NCBI GenBank assembly: GCA_964461505.1
Contig: CAYWUW010000003.1
Span: 1 to 64,000, forward strand
Direction of reading: 5' to 3'
Source of the DNA: HK-STAS-PATE-42 sp964461505
GTDB taxonomy: Bacteria > Patescibacteriota > Saccharimonadia > Saccharimonadales > HK-STAS-PATE-42
DNA: 64,000 nt
Shown here: positions 6,134 through 13,912 of the stretch, piece by piece
Layout of the letters: every line of letters begins with the position of its first letter
How positions within the stretch are numbered: the stretch's first letter is position 1
Notes under the pieces: generated by a model
Databases searched by the model: none
What the model was told of the DNA's origin: nothing
Seen by the model: the letters and a program-made list of their open reading frames with translations, nothing else
Program-made: the position numbers and the translations under genes

Positions 6134-8845
6134 CTAGTTTAGATATTCTAAATCTTGGTGTTTGGAGATGTTGGCCTTGAGCTCGGTGCTCAGGGTCAAC
6201 TTTTGTTTTAGAATGCTTTCTGCCGCTATTTTGGCAGATTCTATTAAGCTTAAATCGTGCAGATCTATTAATCTTAAATCTAAAGAGCCGGATTGTAACT
6301 TACCGTAGATTTGGCCGGGCCCGCGTTGTTCAAGATCGTACTGAGCAAGTTTAAAGCCGTCGGAATTTTCGGCAAAGTATCTTAACCTTTTTGGAATGTT
6401 CTGATTGTTGGCCGGAACTAAATAACAGAAGCTCGGGAGGTTAGAGCGGCCGACTCTACCTCTAAGCTGATGAAGTTGGGCCAGGCCAAAGTATTCGGCG
6501 CCTTCAATAACAATTAGAGTTGCCCGTGGAACGTCAATTCCGACTTCAATTACGGTTGTAGAGACGAGTGTATTTATTTTGCCGCTTGCGAAATCGGCCA
6601 TAACTTGTTCTTTTTGTTCGGCTTTAAGCTTACCGTGCAAGAGGCCGATTCCATGTTTTTTAACCCAGGCTTTTTTAGAGATTTCATCATACACTTTTTC
6701 GGCAGAAACTCTGGCGGAATTTTCGGTATCGGTAATGTTTGGGCATACGATTATTACAGCGTGATCTAAGCTTAATTCCTCCTTCATTTTATCCCAAACT
6801 TTTTGTTTGGAGGCGCCAGGAATTAGCTCTGTTTGGATTTCGATTCTGCCGGGCGGCTTAGATTTAATGAGAGATTGGTCAAGTTCTCCGTAAAGAATTA
6901 GGGCTAAAGAACGTGGAATTGGCGTGGCGGTCATGGTAAGCAGGTGTGGGAAGGTTCCGGTTTTAACACGCTTTTGAAGATCTTTTCGTTGCCCAACTCC
7001 AAAACGGTGCTGCTCATCTACAATTACTAAGCTTAAGTTTTGGAACTTTACTTTTTCTTGTAGAAGGGCGTGAGTGCCAATAATAAGCTTAGCGGAGCCA
7101 TCCTCAATCTTGCTTAAAATCTCGCTTTTTTGCTTAAGCTTAATAGAGCTGACTAGCAGCTCAACCGAGCCATTGGGGTTTCTTTCGGGATCCACCTCCC
7201 CCAGGGGAGGAATAGTCTGCAGGGAGGTAATATCAGCGGGAAGAAGGAGTTTAGTTAGGCTTTTGTAGTGTTGGCGGGCGAGAACCTCTGTTGGAGCCAA
7301 AATGGCAACTTGTTTGCCGGCTCTAATGGCTTGTAGCGCAGCCAGCGCGGCAACAACTGTTTTGCCAGAACCGACATCGCCCATCAACATTCTGTTCATG
7401 GGCTCGGTTTTTTGGAGATCTTGTAGAATTTGCCAAGCTGCGCTTCTTTGCTGATCTGTTAATTTAAACTTAAGCCCAGAGATGAGTTTTTTGGTATCTT
7501 CAAGATTAAACTTAATAGCTGGAGATGTTAGATCTTTAATAAATTGTTTGTTTTTTTGAACCGCAAGCTGCAAGGTTAAAATCTCTTCAAAGGCGAGGCG
7601 TTTTTTGGCTAAGCTTAAGCTGGCCATGCTTTCAGGAACGTGCAATTGCCAAATGGCTTCGGCTTTAGAAATTAGTTTGTATTCTTGCAAGATTGGGCTT
7701 GGTAGTGTTTCGGGAATTTGTTTGGCAAGATCTTTAATTTGGAGGATCAGTGAGCGAATTAATCTGGAATTTAAGTTTAGCTTTTCTGGGTAGATTGGGA
7801 TTATGCGGGCGGTGGAGGTTTGTTCGAGTTCTTTAACTTCTTCGGTGGTGGGGTTGGTTAGATTCAGGTGTGAGCCGGTTGGTTTGAATTGGCCAGAAAT
7901 GTAATACCAAGTCTCTTTTTTTAGGGAGGTGGCTCGATAGGGCTGATTAAACCAGATTATTGGAATTTTGCCGCCTTTTTCATCTTCGGCGATGGCTTCG
8001 GTAAGATGCATGAACCGGCCTCGGGCGTGGCGAGCTCTGATGTTGCTAAACTTAACTTTGATGGTTATTAGGCCAGGGGTAAGATCTTTGATTAAGCTTA
8101 ATTTGGAATAGTCGACGTAGCGGCGTGGCCAGTAATCTAGCAAATCGGAGATGGTTGCAAGGCCAACCTCTTGAAGTTGTTTGTATTTGGCCTCCCCTAC
8201 TCCTTTTAAAGAGCTTAGCGGCGAACTTAAGCTTAGCTTTGGGGGTTTTTGCTGGGCAGAACTCTGAGCTTTATTTGTTGGGTTGGCTTGGAGCTGGGGT
8301 GTGCTGGGCTTTTTGTTGGTATCTATCTCCCTCCCTTCGAGGGAGGGACTAAGGGAGGGTTTATTGAGTTCTTTTGTTATGACTTCTAGAACAGATTGTA
8401 AGGCTTCGGTAATTTGGTTATTCCAGAATCTGAGCACTCTTATTCCTTGGGAGTTTAGGTAGGCTGTTCTTTGTTCATCTTTTACTTTTGTTTGTGGAGT
8501 GTTGTGTTGGCCTCCATCTAGTTCTATGGCTAGTTTTGCTTGCGGGGAATAAAAATCTAGAATGTAGCTTCCAATTGAGTGTTGACGCCTAAACTTAATT
8601 CCAAGTTGTTGGGCTCTAAGTTTAGACCAAAGGAGACGTTCTTGTTTGGTTAACTTTTTGCGCAGCTGCTTGGCTAGAGGTACAAGCTTGAGACTACCCT
8701 CCCCTAGCCCCTCCCTGTGAGGGAGGGGGATAGATCCCGTTGGTTCTCTCAAGTGAGAGGTGGAGCTGGTGTTGGCCGGTTCACCCGGCAGAGAGACGTT
8801 ACCTTTTTTTGGGCTGGGGCTGAGTTGGTTCTTAGCTTTCGGCAT
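6134..8845 (-). CDS. recG: RecG helicase with DUF559 domain inserted at N-terminus
   Basis: ATP-dependent branch-migration helicase for stalled forks and Holliday junctions. From about residue 208 it matches RecG: the wedge domain begins at SLKGVGEAKYKQLQEVG, Walker A GDVGSGKT is near 490, the DEQHRFG box near 608, then TATPIPRSLA and the C-terminal QLRGRVGRS. RecG is usually about 690 residues and this one is 903. The surplus is mainly N-terminal: residues 52-157 form a DUF559 (Vsr-like, PD-(D/E)XK-type) nuclease domain with D97, E108, D110 and H114 visible, flanked by peptides encoded by palindromic repeats. A further repeat-derived insert (PPLGEVDPERNP) lies near residue 550. The next gene upstream overlaps the start by 14 bases, suggesting coupling. 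Whether the nuclease domain is active is unknown. Confidence 0.95.
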   Translation of the reverse strand: MPKAKNQLSPSPKKGNVSLPGEPANTSSTSHLREPTGSIPLPHREGLGEGSLKLVPLAKQLRKKLTKQERLLWSKLRAQQLGIKFRRQHSIGSYILDFYSPQAKLAIELDGGQHNTPQTKVKDEQRTAYLNSQGIRVLRFWNNQITEALQSVLEVITKELNKPSLSPSLEGREIDTNKKPSTPQLQANPTNKAQSSAQQKPPKLSLSSPLSSLKGVGEAKYKQLQEVGLATISDLLDYWPRRYVDYSKLSLIKDLTPGLITIKVKFSNIRARHARGRFMHLTEAIAEDEKGGKIPIIWFNQPYRATSLKKETWYYISGQFKPTGSHLNLTNPTTEEVKELEQTSTARIIPIYPEKLNLNSRLIRSLILQIKDLAKQIPETLPSPILQEYKLISKAEAIWQLHVPESMASLSLAKKRLAFEEILTLQLAVQKNKQFIKDLTSPAIKFNLEDTKKLISGLKFKLTDQQRSAAWQILQDLQKTEPMNRMLMGDVGSGKTVVAALAALQAIRAGKQVAILAPTEVLARQHYKSLTKLLLPADITSLQTIPPLGEVDPERNPNGSVELLVSSIKLKQKSEILSKIEDGSAKLIIGTHALLQEKVKFQNLSLVIVDEQHRFGVGQRKDLQKRVKTGTFPHLLTMTATPIPRSLALILYGELDQSLIKSKPPGRIEIQTELIPGASKQKVWDKMKEELSLDHAVIIVCPNITDTENSARVSAEKVYDEISKKAWVKKHGIGLLHGKLKAEQKEQVMADFASGKINTLVSTTVIEVGIDVPRATLIVIEGAEYFGLAQLHQLRGRVGRSNLPSFCYLVPANNQNIPKRLRYFAENSDGFKLAQYDLEQRGPGQIYGKLQSGSLDLRLIDLHDLSLIESAKIAAESILKQKLTLSTELKANISKHQDLEYLN
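7195..7210. repeat. Palindrome inside recG helicase domain
   Basis: CCTCCCCCAGGGGAGG is translated in frame within the helicase region, in an insert of roughly 15-20 residues where RecG proteins normally have a short loop before the GTHAL box. Confidence 0.6.
8325..8735 (-). mobile_element. DUF559 cassette flanked by inverted palindromes
   Basis: A CCCTCCCTTCGAGGGAGGG element at 8325-8361 and a CCTCCCTGTGAGGGAGGGG element at 8696-8735 are copies of the same repeat family in opposite orientation. Between them lies the complete DUF559 domain of the recG reading frame. The unit is open in frame from end to end, so the domain plus its flanks reads as a passenger carried within RecG. Confidence 0.6.
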
Positions 8846-9374
8846 ACTTTTGAGTATAGCGTAGGCAAATTCTGTAGCTTAGGTAGAATGCAGTGTAAGC
8901 GCCGGTGGTGTTGGCGAGAAGGTCTATCCAGGTGTCAAAGCGATCTCTGGAATATTGACTAAAGTTGAGCAGATCTAAGCTTAATTCTATAATTTCGTTA
9001 GCCACGCCGAGCATACTGACAATGGCAAAAACTGCAATAAGTTTAACGCGCCAATCTTTTAAAATTGGAAGTTGCGTTACGAAGTTTGCGTAAAGGTAAA
9101 ATGTGATTAAGCCGCAAGCGACGCCACCTCCAATTGCATGCTGAAGAAAGTTTAGAAAAACCTCTAAACTTAAATCTGGCTTGCCAAAAATATGGAGATA
9201 GACTGTATAGAAGATGGTGTATATTGCGGGTAGAAATCCGGCGATGAATGGTAGATGTTTAAACTTTTCTGCCTCTTGATTTTTGCCAAAAACCCAGAAG
9301 ATCTTTTTTGGGATAAAGATTAGTAAAAAGGTCATCCCCGCGCCAAGCAGGTAGTTTATAATTGGAGTGTGCAT
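8832..9374 (-). CDS. VanZ-like integral membrane protein
   Basis: About 180 residues with four or five hydrophobic segments. The C-terminal RFDTWIDLLANTTGAYTAF resembles the DxxxDLLANxxG signature of VanZ-like proteins, membrane proteins of mostly unknown role, some linked to glycopeptide resistance. A TTG start at 9392 is possible, but ATG 9374 is preferred. The 3' end overlaps the recG start by 14 bases, so the two are probably co-transcribed and translationally coupled. Assignment to the family rests on the short C-terminal motif and the membrane pattern. Confidence 0.7.
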   Translation of the reverse strand: MHTPIINYLLGAGMTFLLIFIPKKIFWVFGKNQEAEKFKHLPFIAGFLPAIYTIFYTVYLHIFGKPDLSLEVFLNFLQHAIGGGVACGLITFYLYANFVTQLPILKDWRVKLIAVFAIVSMLGVANEIIELSLDLLNFSQYSRDRFDTWIDLLANTTGAYTAFYLSYRICLRYTQKYAES

Positions 9375-9422
9375 TAAGCTTAAGTATAGCAAGAACTGTA
9401 TATTTACTAAAATGAATTTTTA

Positions 9423-9431
9423 TGTTAGAAT
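9423..9431 (+). promoter_or_regulatory. Extended -10 promoter TGTTAGAAT
   Basis: TGn-TAGAAT ends 8 bases before ATG 9440, with TTTACT at 9403-9408 as a weak -35 at 17-base spacing. This argues for the second of two adjacent ATGs (9434 and 9440) on a leaderless message. Confidence 0.5.
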
Positions 9432-9439
9432 AGATGAAT

Positions 9440-10066
9440 ATGTTTGAGATAGAGACGGAAGCTATTCCTGTGGCGGTAGATGAAGCTGATGTTCTTGCAA
9501 AAAGAGATCTAGTTAATGGTGGGGAAATACCCGGATTCTTAATGCCGCCGGATCTTTTGAGTGAGCTTATTGGTGTTTCTGTTCTTAGAGTTACAGACAT
9601 AATGCGGAATGCTAAAAAGCCCCTTGTTTATATCCAGCTAAAAATGGTTCTTGGGCAGCTTCTTAGAGATACTTTTGAGATAGATGTAAATAGCGATGGA
9701 TTTCCGATTCATTTGGTTGATGTTGGAGTAAGCTCTGCTGGAAAGTATCACTCTCACACAGATAGTGGATATGTCGGGGGAGTTTTTCATCTTCAAGGAA
9801 AGATACCTAAGGGACATTCCGAGAGAGGCGTAGAGCTGGCAACTGTTATCACGGATTATACCGGATTAACACTGCCCGTTGGAAGTTGCGTACCTATTGG
9901 CACTAAAGTTTATGGGGGCATAGTTTCTGAAGGATGGGGGTCATATTTTTTGGCAAAAGACCCTGACGGCAGCAATAGAACCTTGCATAGGTTTAGTGGC
10001 TATGGGCAGTTTCTACGTTTTAGAGACTATGACCCAAAGAATTTAGAAGGCTTGGACAGTGCTTAA
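9440..10066 (+). CDS. Unrecognised soluble protein
   Basis: No family recognised in 208 residues. No signal peptide or membrane segment is visible. A central stretch is rich in His and Gly (YHSHTDSGYVGGVFH) followed by beta-type segments with many Gly, which could be a small beta-barrel or cupin-like fold, but this is only an impression. The gene contains no TAARYTTA motif, unlike its neighbours, which hints at a separate origin. It precedes rlmH by 9 bases and may be co-transcribed with it. Confidence 0.7.
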   Translation: MFEIETEAIPVAVDEADVLAKRDLVNGGEIPGFLMPPDLLSELIGVSVLRVTDIMRNAKKPLVYIQLKMVLGQLLRDTFEIDVNSDGFPIHLVDVGVSSAGKYHSHTDSGYVGGVFHLQGKIPKGHSERGVELATVITDYTGLTLPVGSCVPIGTKVYGGIVSEGWGSYFLAKDPDGSNRTLHRFSGYGQFLRFRDYDPKNLEGLDSA

Positions 10067-10075
10067 GGTAAGAAG

Positions 10076-10510
10076 ATGGAGTTGATTGTTTTTACATCTG
10101 GGGTTAAGCTTAGCGGGCCTGAGGAAGATCTTTTTGAAGAATATTCTAAAAGGATTAATCGGCGAGTTAAGTTTAGCGTTGATAGTTCGGAAAAGATCCT
10201 GAAACGAGTTCAGAATGATAAGTTTGGGGAATCTGATTTTGTGGTGGTTTTGGATGAGGCCGGAGAAAGTTTTGATAACTTAAGCTTTGCTAAAAAGTTG
10301 GATGGTGTGATGAGTTCTGGCGGGTATAAAAGAGTTGTTTTTGTGATTGGTGGAGCTTATGGTATCCCTAATGAAATTAAGCTTAGGGCGAAGCTGGTTT
10401 GGAGTTTTTCAGCGCAGGTTTTTCCGCATAAGTTATTTGCGGCGATGCTGGCGGAGCAGCTTTATCGGAGCTTAGAGATTATTGCGGGTTCGCCGTATCA
10501 TCATGAGTAG
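10076..10510 (+). CDS. rlmH: 23S rRNA pseudouridine1915 N3-methyltransferase
   Basis: SPOUT-class methyltransferase that modifies 23S rRNA in the decoding-side helix 69 of the ribosome. Family hallmarks are LDEAGESFDNLSFA, the knot region FVIGGAYGI and the C-terminus HKLFAAMLAEQLYRS ending in SPYHHE. Its 144 residues are slightly shorter than the usual 155-160. Residues near 38-48 (SEKILKRVQNDK) are encoded by a dispersed intergenic-type repeat that has been taken into the coding frame. It lies 9 bases after an unknown gene. Confidence 0.95.
   Translation: MELIVFTSGVKLSGPEEDLFEEYSKRINRRVKFSVDSSEKILKRVQNDKFGESDFVVVLDEAGESFDNLSFAKKLDGVMSSGGYKRVVFVIGGAYGIPNEIKLRAKLVWSFSAQVFPHKLFAAMLAEQLYRSLEIIAGSPYHHE
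10195..10219. repeat. Dispersed repeat captured inside rlmH
   Basis: GATCCTGAAACGAGTTCAG plus AATGA is the same wording as the intergenic repeats at 5433-5462 and 21868-21912, here read in frame as ILKRVQND. Confidence 0.7.
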
Positions 10511-10559
10511 TATGCTTTTGTCATCTAGAGGTTGTGCATTAAGCTTAGTTTTTCTGTTT

Positions 10560-10662
10560 CCCTGCGTAGCATGGATCCCGCTCTGCAGCGGGATGACAGT
10601 GGCGGGGAGCTTAAGCTTAATTCAGATTTGAGATCCCCGCCTGCGCGGGAATGACGAAGGTG
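10560..10662. repeat. Two intergenic palindromic repeats
   Basis: GCGTAGCATGGATCCCGC followed by GCGGGATGACAG (10560-10592), and CCCGCCTGCGCGGGAATGAC (10634-10653), with TAAGCTTA between them and after them. They are the two repeat types that flank the GIY-YIG genes at 36381 and 47681. Confidence 0.8.
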
Positions 10663-10689
10663 GGGGTTAAGCTTAGCGCTAAAGAAAGG

Positions 10690-10980
10690 GATTCTTGATA
10701 AGTTCCCACGGAACCTTCGATGGAATTAGAACTTTTGGGGTGCGAAAAACCTCTAGAACACAAAATGAAGTTTCTAGTTAAAGAGTTCTCGCAAAGAGAA
10801 TTTAAGCTTAGTCACTATGTGTAGAATTCGAGATTATGTGGAGCGCGAACTTCATTAATCTTTAAATTTCTGCACCTAAGATCTTAAATATTTACTCTCT
10901 AGCTAGTTTTGGCCTAGAGGTTTTATTGGCATACCCACTCCTTCTCTTGAAGTAAATCTAAAATTATCTAAACTTAATCA
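10690..10980. other. Gene-free region with complementary segments
   Basis: Convergent spacer between rlmH and khpA with no credible protein gene. Hairpins can be drawn: GTTCC-CAC-GGAAC (10702-10714), a TTCTC-GCAAA-GAGAA stem with flanking wobble pairs (about 10785-10803), and AATGAAGTT near 10764 complementary to AACTTCATT near 10848, which would enclose the previous one. It does not match tmRNA, RNase P or SRP RNA signatures that I can recognise. A non-coding RNA is possible but unproven. Confidence 0.35.
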
Positions 10981-11012
10981 AAAAGTAAGTATCCAGTTAG
11001 TTATTTTAACAA

Positions 11013-11480
11013 TTAATCTTCGAGTTCTGCAAGCTCTTGACGCGTGTTTTTTACAAAATTAGATTCTGTATCAGCAGAGTTTTGCACTTGTTCTGGGGTG
11101 GAGTTTTCCACTGGTTTTTTAGAGGCTCGATTTGGCCGGCTGTAATCATAGATTGATTTGGGTTCGGCATCAGTGTCGTTGTTATCGTTATTTGGGTTTT
11201 GAGGAGCCAATCCAGCATCTTGGCCGCCATCGGTATCGGCAATTTTTAAGTTGTAATGGGCGTTGTTTTTGATTCCGAGTGAGCGTAAAAGTGTGCGGAT
11301 GCTTTCGGCGATGATTCCGCGTTTTCCGATGACGCGGCCTAAATCTGCTGGGTTTACAAAAAGAGTAAGTAGAACTCCTCTTTCATCTACAACTCGTTCT
11401 ACTTTAACATCGTTTTCGTTATCTACAAGGCCTCGGGCGATGTATTCTACAAATTGTTGGTCTACTGTGGTTTCTTGCAT
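11013..11480 (-). CDS. khpA: KH-domain RNA-binding protein (KhpA-like)
   Basis: Small RNA-binding protein usually encoded next to rpsP and acting with KhpB in RNA metabolism and cell division in Gram-positives. The first 80 residues hold the type-II KH fold with the GRVIGKRGIIAESIR loop. The remaining 75 residues form an Asp/Asn/Gln-rich, probably disordered tail, which most KhpA proteins (about 75-80 residues) lack. It lies 58 bases downstream of rpsP on the same strand, the normal order, although the usual partners rimM and trmD are not next to it. Confidence 0.9.
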   Translation of the reverse strand: MQETTVDQQFVEYIARGLVDNENDVKVERVVDERGVLLTLFVNPADLGRVIGKRGIIAESIRTLLRSLGIKNNAHYNLKIADTDGGQDAGLAPQNPNNDNNDTDAEPKSIYDYSRPNRASKKPVENSTPEQVQNSADTESNFVKNTRQELAELED

Positions 11481-11538
11481 GTGGTCTTGTTTATCCTCCT
11501 TGGTGGATTAGACTCTTTTGATTTTCGGGTATTAATAT

Positions 11539-11997
11539 TTAAGCTTCTACAGAAGCTTGTTCTTCGGCTGGAGCTTTTTCTTCGGCTAGAGCTTGCACAG
11601 CGGCATCTTCTTGCTCTGTTTCTTCTGCTGGCTTTTCTTCGGCAACTTCTTCATCTTTTGCTAAGGCTTCGGCAGGTTCCTCTTTTGGTTGGTTTTTGCG
11701 GAGCTTTTCTGCGTTTCTGATTGTTCCGGCTTTTTGTGGTGATTTTTTAACCCAAGCTGGGAGCTTAAGGCCTTCACGCTCGAACAAGCTAATTATTCTA
11801 TCGGATGGTTGAGCTCCGTTATCTACAAACTTTTGAGCTTGTTCTTTATCTAAGCTTAATTCTTTGGTGTGTGGGTTGTAGCTTCCGAGCCGTGCGATTA
11901 GTTTTTCTTTTGATGGATGGGTGCGTTTATCTTGTACAACTATTCGGTACATGGCTAGGCCTTTACGGCCTCTTCTTTGCAGTCTTATTACTAGCAT
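11539..11997 (-). CDS. rpsP: 30S ribosomal protein S16
   Basis: Ribosomal assembly protein binding 16S rRNA. The N-terminus MLVIRLQRRGRKGLAMYRIVV and the GSYNPHTKELSL segment identify it. S16 is normally 80-90 residues and this one is 152. The surplus is a C-terminal Glu/Ala/Lys-rich tail from about residue 95, a type of low-complexity extension also seen in KhpA just downstream. A divergent promoter region (12085-12147) precedes it, leaving an mRNA leader of about 80 bases containing a hairpin. Confidence 0.96.
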   Translation of the reverse strand: MLVIRLQRRGRKGLAMYRIVVQDKRTHPSKEKLIARLGSYNPHTKELSLDKEQAQKFVDNGAQPSDRIISLFEREGLKLPAWVKKSPQKAGTIRNAEKLRKNQPKEEPAEALAKDEEVAEEKPAEETEQEDAAVQALAEEKAPAEEQASVEA

Positions 11998-12030
11998 TCT
12001 TGATTTATGTTAATGTTTAAATTTAATTTG

Positions 12031-12070
12031 GTTCTCTTTTTGTGGTTTTGTTATGATCAAAACAGAGAAC
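12031..12070 (-). promoter_or_regulatory. Hairpin in the rpsP leader
   Basis: GTTCTC (12031-12036) pairs with GAGAAC (12065-12070), and inner GTTTTG pairs with CAAAAC around a 7-base loop. Transcribed as part of the rpsP leader, it could control expression of the ribosomal protein gene; this is inference. Confidence 0.4.
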
Positions 12071-12084
12071 GAGGATTAGTGTTG

Positions 12085-12114
12085 ATTATACATTAAGCTT
12101 AACCAACCTGTAAA
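12085..12114 (-). promoter_or_regulatory. rpsP promoter TTTACA-18-TATAAT
   Basis: Minus-strand TTTACA (12109-12114) and TATAAT (12085-12090). The spacer contains a full TAAGCTTA motif at 12093-12100. The -35 box lies 3 bases from that of the divergent promoter at 12118. Confidence 0.6.
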
Positions 12115-12117
12115 TAC

Positions 12118-12147
12118 TTGACAAGTAAACGTCCTATTTGTTATAAT
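12118..12147 (+). promoter_or_regulatory. Promoter TTGACA-18-TATAAT
   Basis: Perfect -35 (12118-12123) and -10 (12142-12147) hexamers with an 18-base spacer, back to back with the rpsP promoter. The first start codon downstream is ATG 12205, so the leader is about 50 bases. Confidence 0.8.
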
Positions 12148-12204
12148 CTGCAATAAAGTCAAACCGTTAGTGGCTTACAAGAGAATTAAACTAAATAAAA
12201 GATT

Positions 12205-12411
12205 ATGCTAGACAGAGACATAGCTCAACAAAGAAAAAGAGTAGAGAGTATAGCAAGTGGTATAGACTTTGATTTAAAGTTGCCAAGCGGGGGTGTTATT
12301 AATTTGGCAGAGTACGCTAGGGGAGCCTACGAACAGTATGCTGGCAGCCTGTTGCCCGCTAGATTTGATTGCGAACATTTTGAGCAAGAAGAATGTAGGC
12401 TGAGAGCGTAG
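12205..12411 (+). CDS. Small unrecognised protein
   Basis: 68 residues, charged and mostly helical in composition, with two Cys near the C-terminus (CEHFEQEEC). No family recognised. The strong promoter at 12118 and the absence of competing starts support it as a gene. No clear ribosome-binding site precedes it. It is followed after 24 bases by a second small gene, probably in one transcript. Confidence 0.55.
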   Translation: MLDRDIAQQRKRVESIASGIDFDLKLPSGGVINLAEYARGAYEQYAGSLLPARFDCEHFEQEECRLRA

Positions 12412-12435
12412 TGGACAGATGGGGAGGTACCGACA

Positions 12436-12729
12436 ATGCCCTCGGACCTACCGACTAGAGAGAACAGACCAAGACCACACATGACTAGATTGTCTCTGGG
12501 TCTTCCTGAGGTGCCAGGCTTTATAGGAGAAATATCTATGGGCTATTCTAGGGTTAGCACAATCTATGCGTACGGCCTTAACAGCAGTTTTGTGCCCATA
12601 AGTTTAGAGGTGGAGGGCGAGTCGAAGCGTATCAGGGATTACCATCTCGCATTGGCCATGGATGCATGTTGGAACCTCCTAATTCCTTTTGATGATGATG
12701 GGCTTTGGGTGCCGCCTACTCCGGCTTAG
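12436..12729 (+). CDS. Small unrecognised protein
   Basis: 97 residues, no family recognised, no signal or membrane segment. A clear ribosome-binding site GGGGAGG lies 8 bases before ATG 12436, which supports the start. The C-terminus is Trp/Pro-rich (WNLLIPFDDDGLWVPPTPA). The last 14 bases overlap the convergent glycosyltransferase gene. Confidence 0.6.
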   Translation: MPSDLPTRENRPRPHMTRLSLGLPEVPGFIGEISMGYSRVSTIYAYGLNSSFVPISLEVEGESKRIRDYHLALAMDACWNLLIPFDDDGLWVPPTPA

Positions 12730-13849
12730 ATTGAACTAAATTTTGGATCTGTTGGATAAATTCTTGTTTGCTAAACTTAAGGGCCTCGGCGCGGACTTGT
12801 TCTGGCTTAAGCTTGAATTCTCCTTTTTCGAAGCGTTCTAGAATTGCGGTTAGAGATTCGACAGATTGTTCGTTAAAGAAGATTCCGGATTCGGGAGTTA
12901 TAAAATCTAGCGCCCCGCCTTTTTTGTAGGCTATAACCGGAGTTCCGGCGGCCATGCATTCGATGGCAGAAATTCCATAATCTTCCTCTTGCGGAAAAAT
13001 TTGAGCTTTAAAGGTTCCGAGAAGTTCGGCTTTTTCGGAATCGGAAACATCGGTTCTAAACTTAATGTTAGGATGGTTTTTGGCAAGTTCTTTAAGCTTA
13101 GTGTGCTCGGGGCCGGATCCGATTAAAGTTAGTTCTAAATTAAGCTTAATACAGGCTAGAACTGCGAGATCTGGCCTTTTGTAGGCGACTTGAGCTCCAA
13201 GTAGAACATAGCCTGAGCGATTCTTAAGATCTTTGTTAAACTTAACCTTTTCAACATCTGCGGGTGGGAAGATAATCTTAGAATCTCTGCCGTAAAACTT
13301 TTTAATTCTGGCTTGAGTTTCGCTAGAAATTGCGACAAATTCGGTTACGTTTCTGGCGGCGGAATAATCTAACTTTTTCATCAGCCAAACAAAAGGAGGA
13401 ATAATTGGGCGGATAATTAAGTTTAGGCGCCCGAAGCCAGGATCTTTTTTATATTCAGCATAATGAGACCAATAGTAGCGAGTTGGTGTAAAGCAATAAC
13501 AGATGTGGCGAGCTCCGGATTTGAGCTTTTTAACTTGTTTGGCATCAGAACTTGTATCTGAAATTATGATGTCGTACTGGGTTAAGTTTAGTGAGCGGAA
13601 GGCAAAAACTCTTAAAACGGGAAAAAGTTGGTGAAAATTACGCAATTTTTTGGGGAGCTTTTGGAGCCAAGTGGTATGGATTTGATCTTTATATTTATCA
13701 AATTCGGGGAGTTTTTCTGGATTGTAAACAGAGGTGTAAATATCGGCGTTCGGGAAGGCCTCTTTTAGAGCTAAAAGTACGCGTTCGCCACCTCTAAAAT
13801 TTGTTAGCCAATCGTGAACAAGGGCGATTTTAAGATCTTGTTTTGACAT
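12716..13849 (-). CDS. GT4-type glycosyltransferase
   Basis: Predicted retaining glycosyltransferase (GT-B fold) that adds a sugar from a nucleotide donor to a surface glycan. The N-terminus IALVHDWLTNFRGGERVLLAL is a typical GT4 opening with the GG loop. The donor-site region includes GSGPEHTKL, the acidic EEDYGISAIECMAAGTPVIAYKKGGALD segment, and a final helix. The start is set at ATG 13849 (377 residues); an upstream in-frame ATG at 13936 lies in repeat DNA. With the sugar-phosphate transferase at 14262 and the ligase-like protein at 16630 it forms a glycan-synthesis group. Substrate not predictable. Confidence 0.9.
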   Translation of the reverse strand: MSKQDLKIALVHDWLTNFRGGERVLLALKEAFPNADIYTSVYNPEKLPEFDKYKDQIHTTWLQKLPKKLRNFHQLFPVLRVFAFRSLNLTQYDIIISDTSSDAKQVKKLKSGARHICYCFTPTRYYWSHYAEYKKDPGFGRLNLIIRPIIPPFVWLMKKLDYSAARNVTEFVAISSETQARIKKFYGRDSKIIFPPADVEKVKFNKDLKNRSGYVLLGAQVAYKRPDLAVLACIKLNLELTLIGSGPEHTKLKELAKNHPNIKFRTDVSDSEKAELLGTFKAQIFPQEEDYGISAIECMAAGTPVIAYKKGGALDFITPESGIFFNEQSVESLTAILERFEKGEFKLKPEQVRAEALKFSKQEFIQQIQNLVQSKPE

Positions 13850-13912
13850 AGAATATAGAATTAAGTTTAGCAGAAAGTTAAGATGTATAACTCCAAGCCT
13901 GCAACGTGTCGT

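Noticed and set aside
10560..10980. tRNA, tmRNA, RNase P or SRP RNA gene in the rlmH-khpA spacer
   Set aside because: No conserved T-loop GGTTCGAATC, no 3' CCA-type acceptor, and no recognisable tmRNA, RNase P or SRP core.
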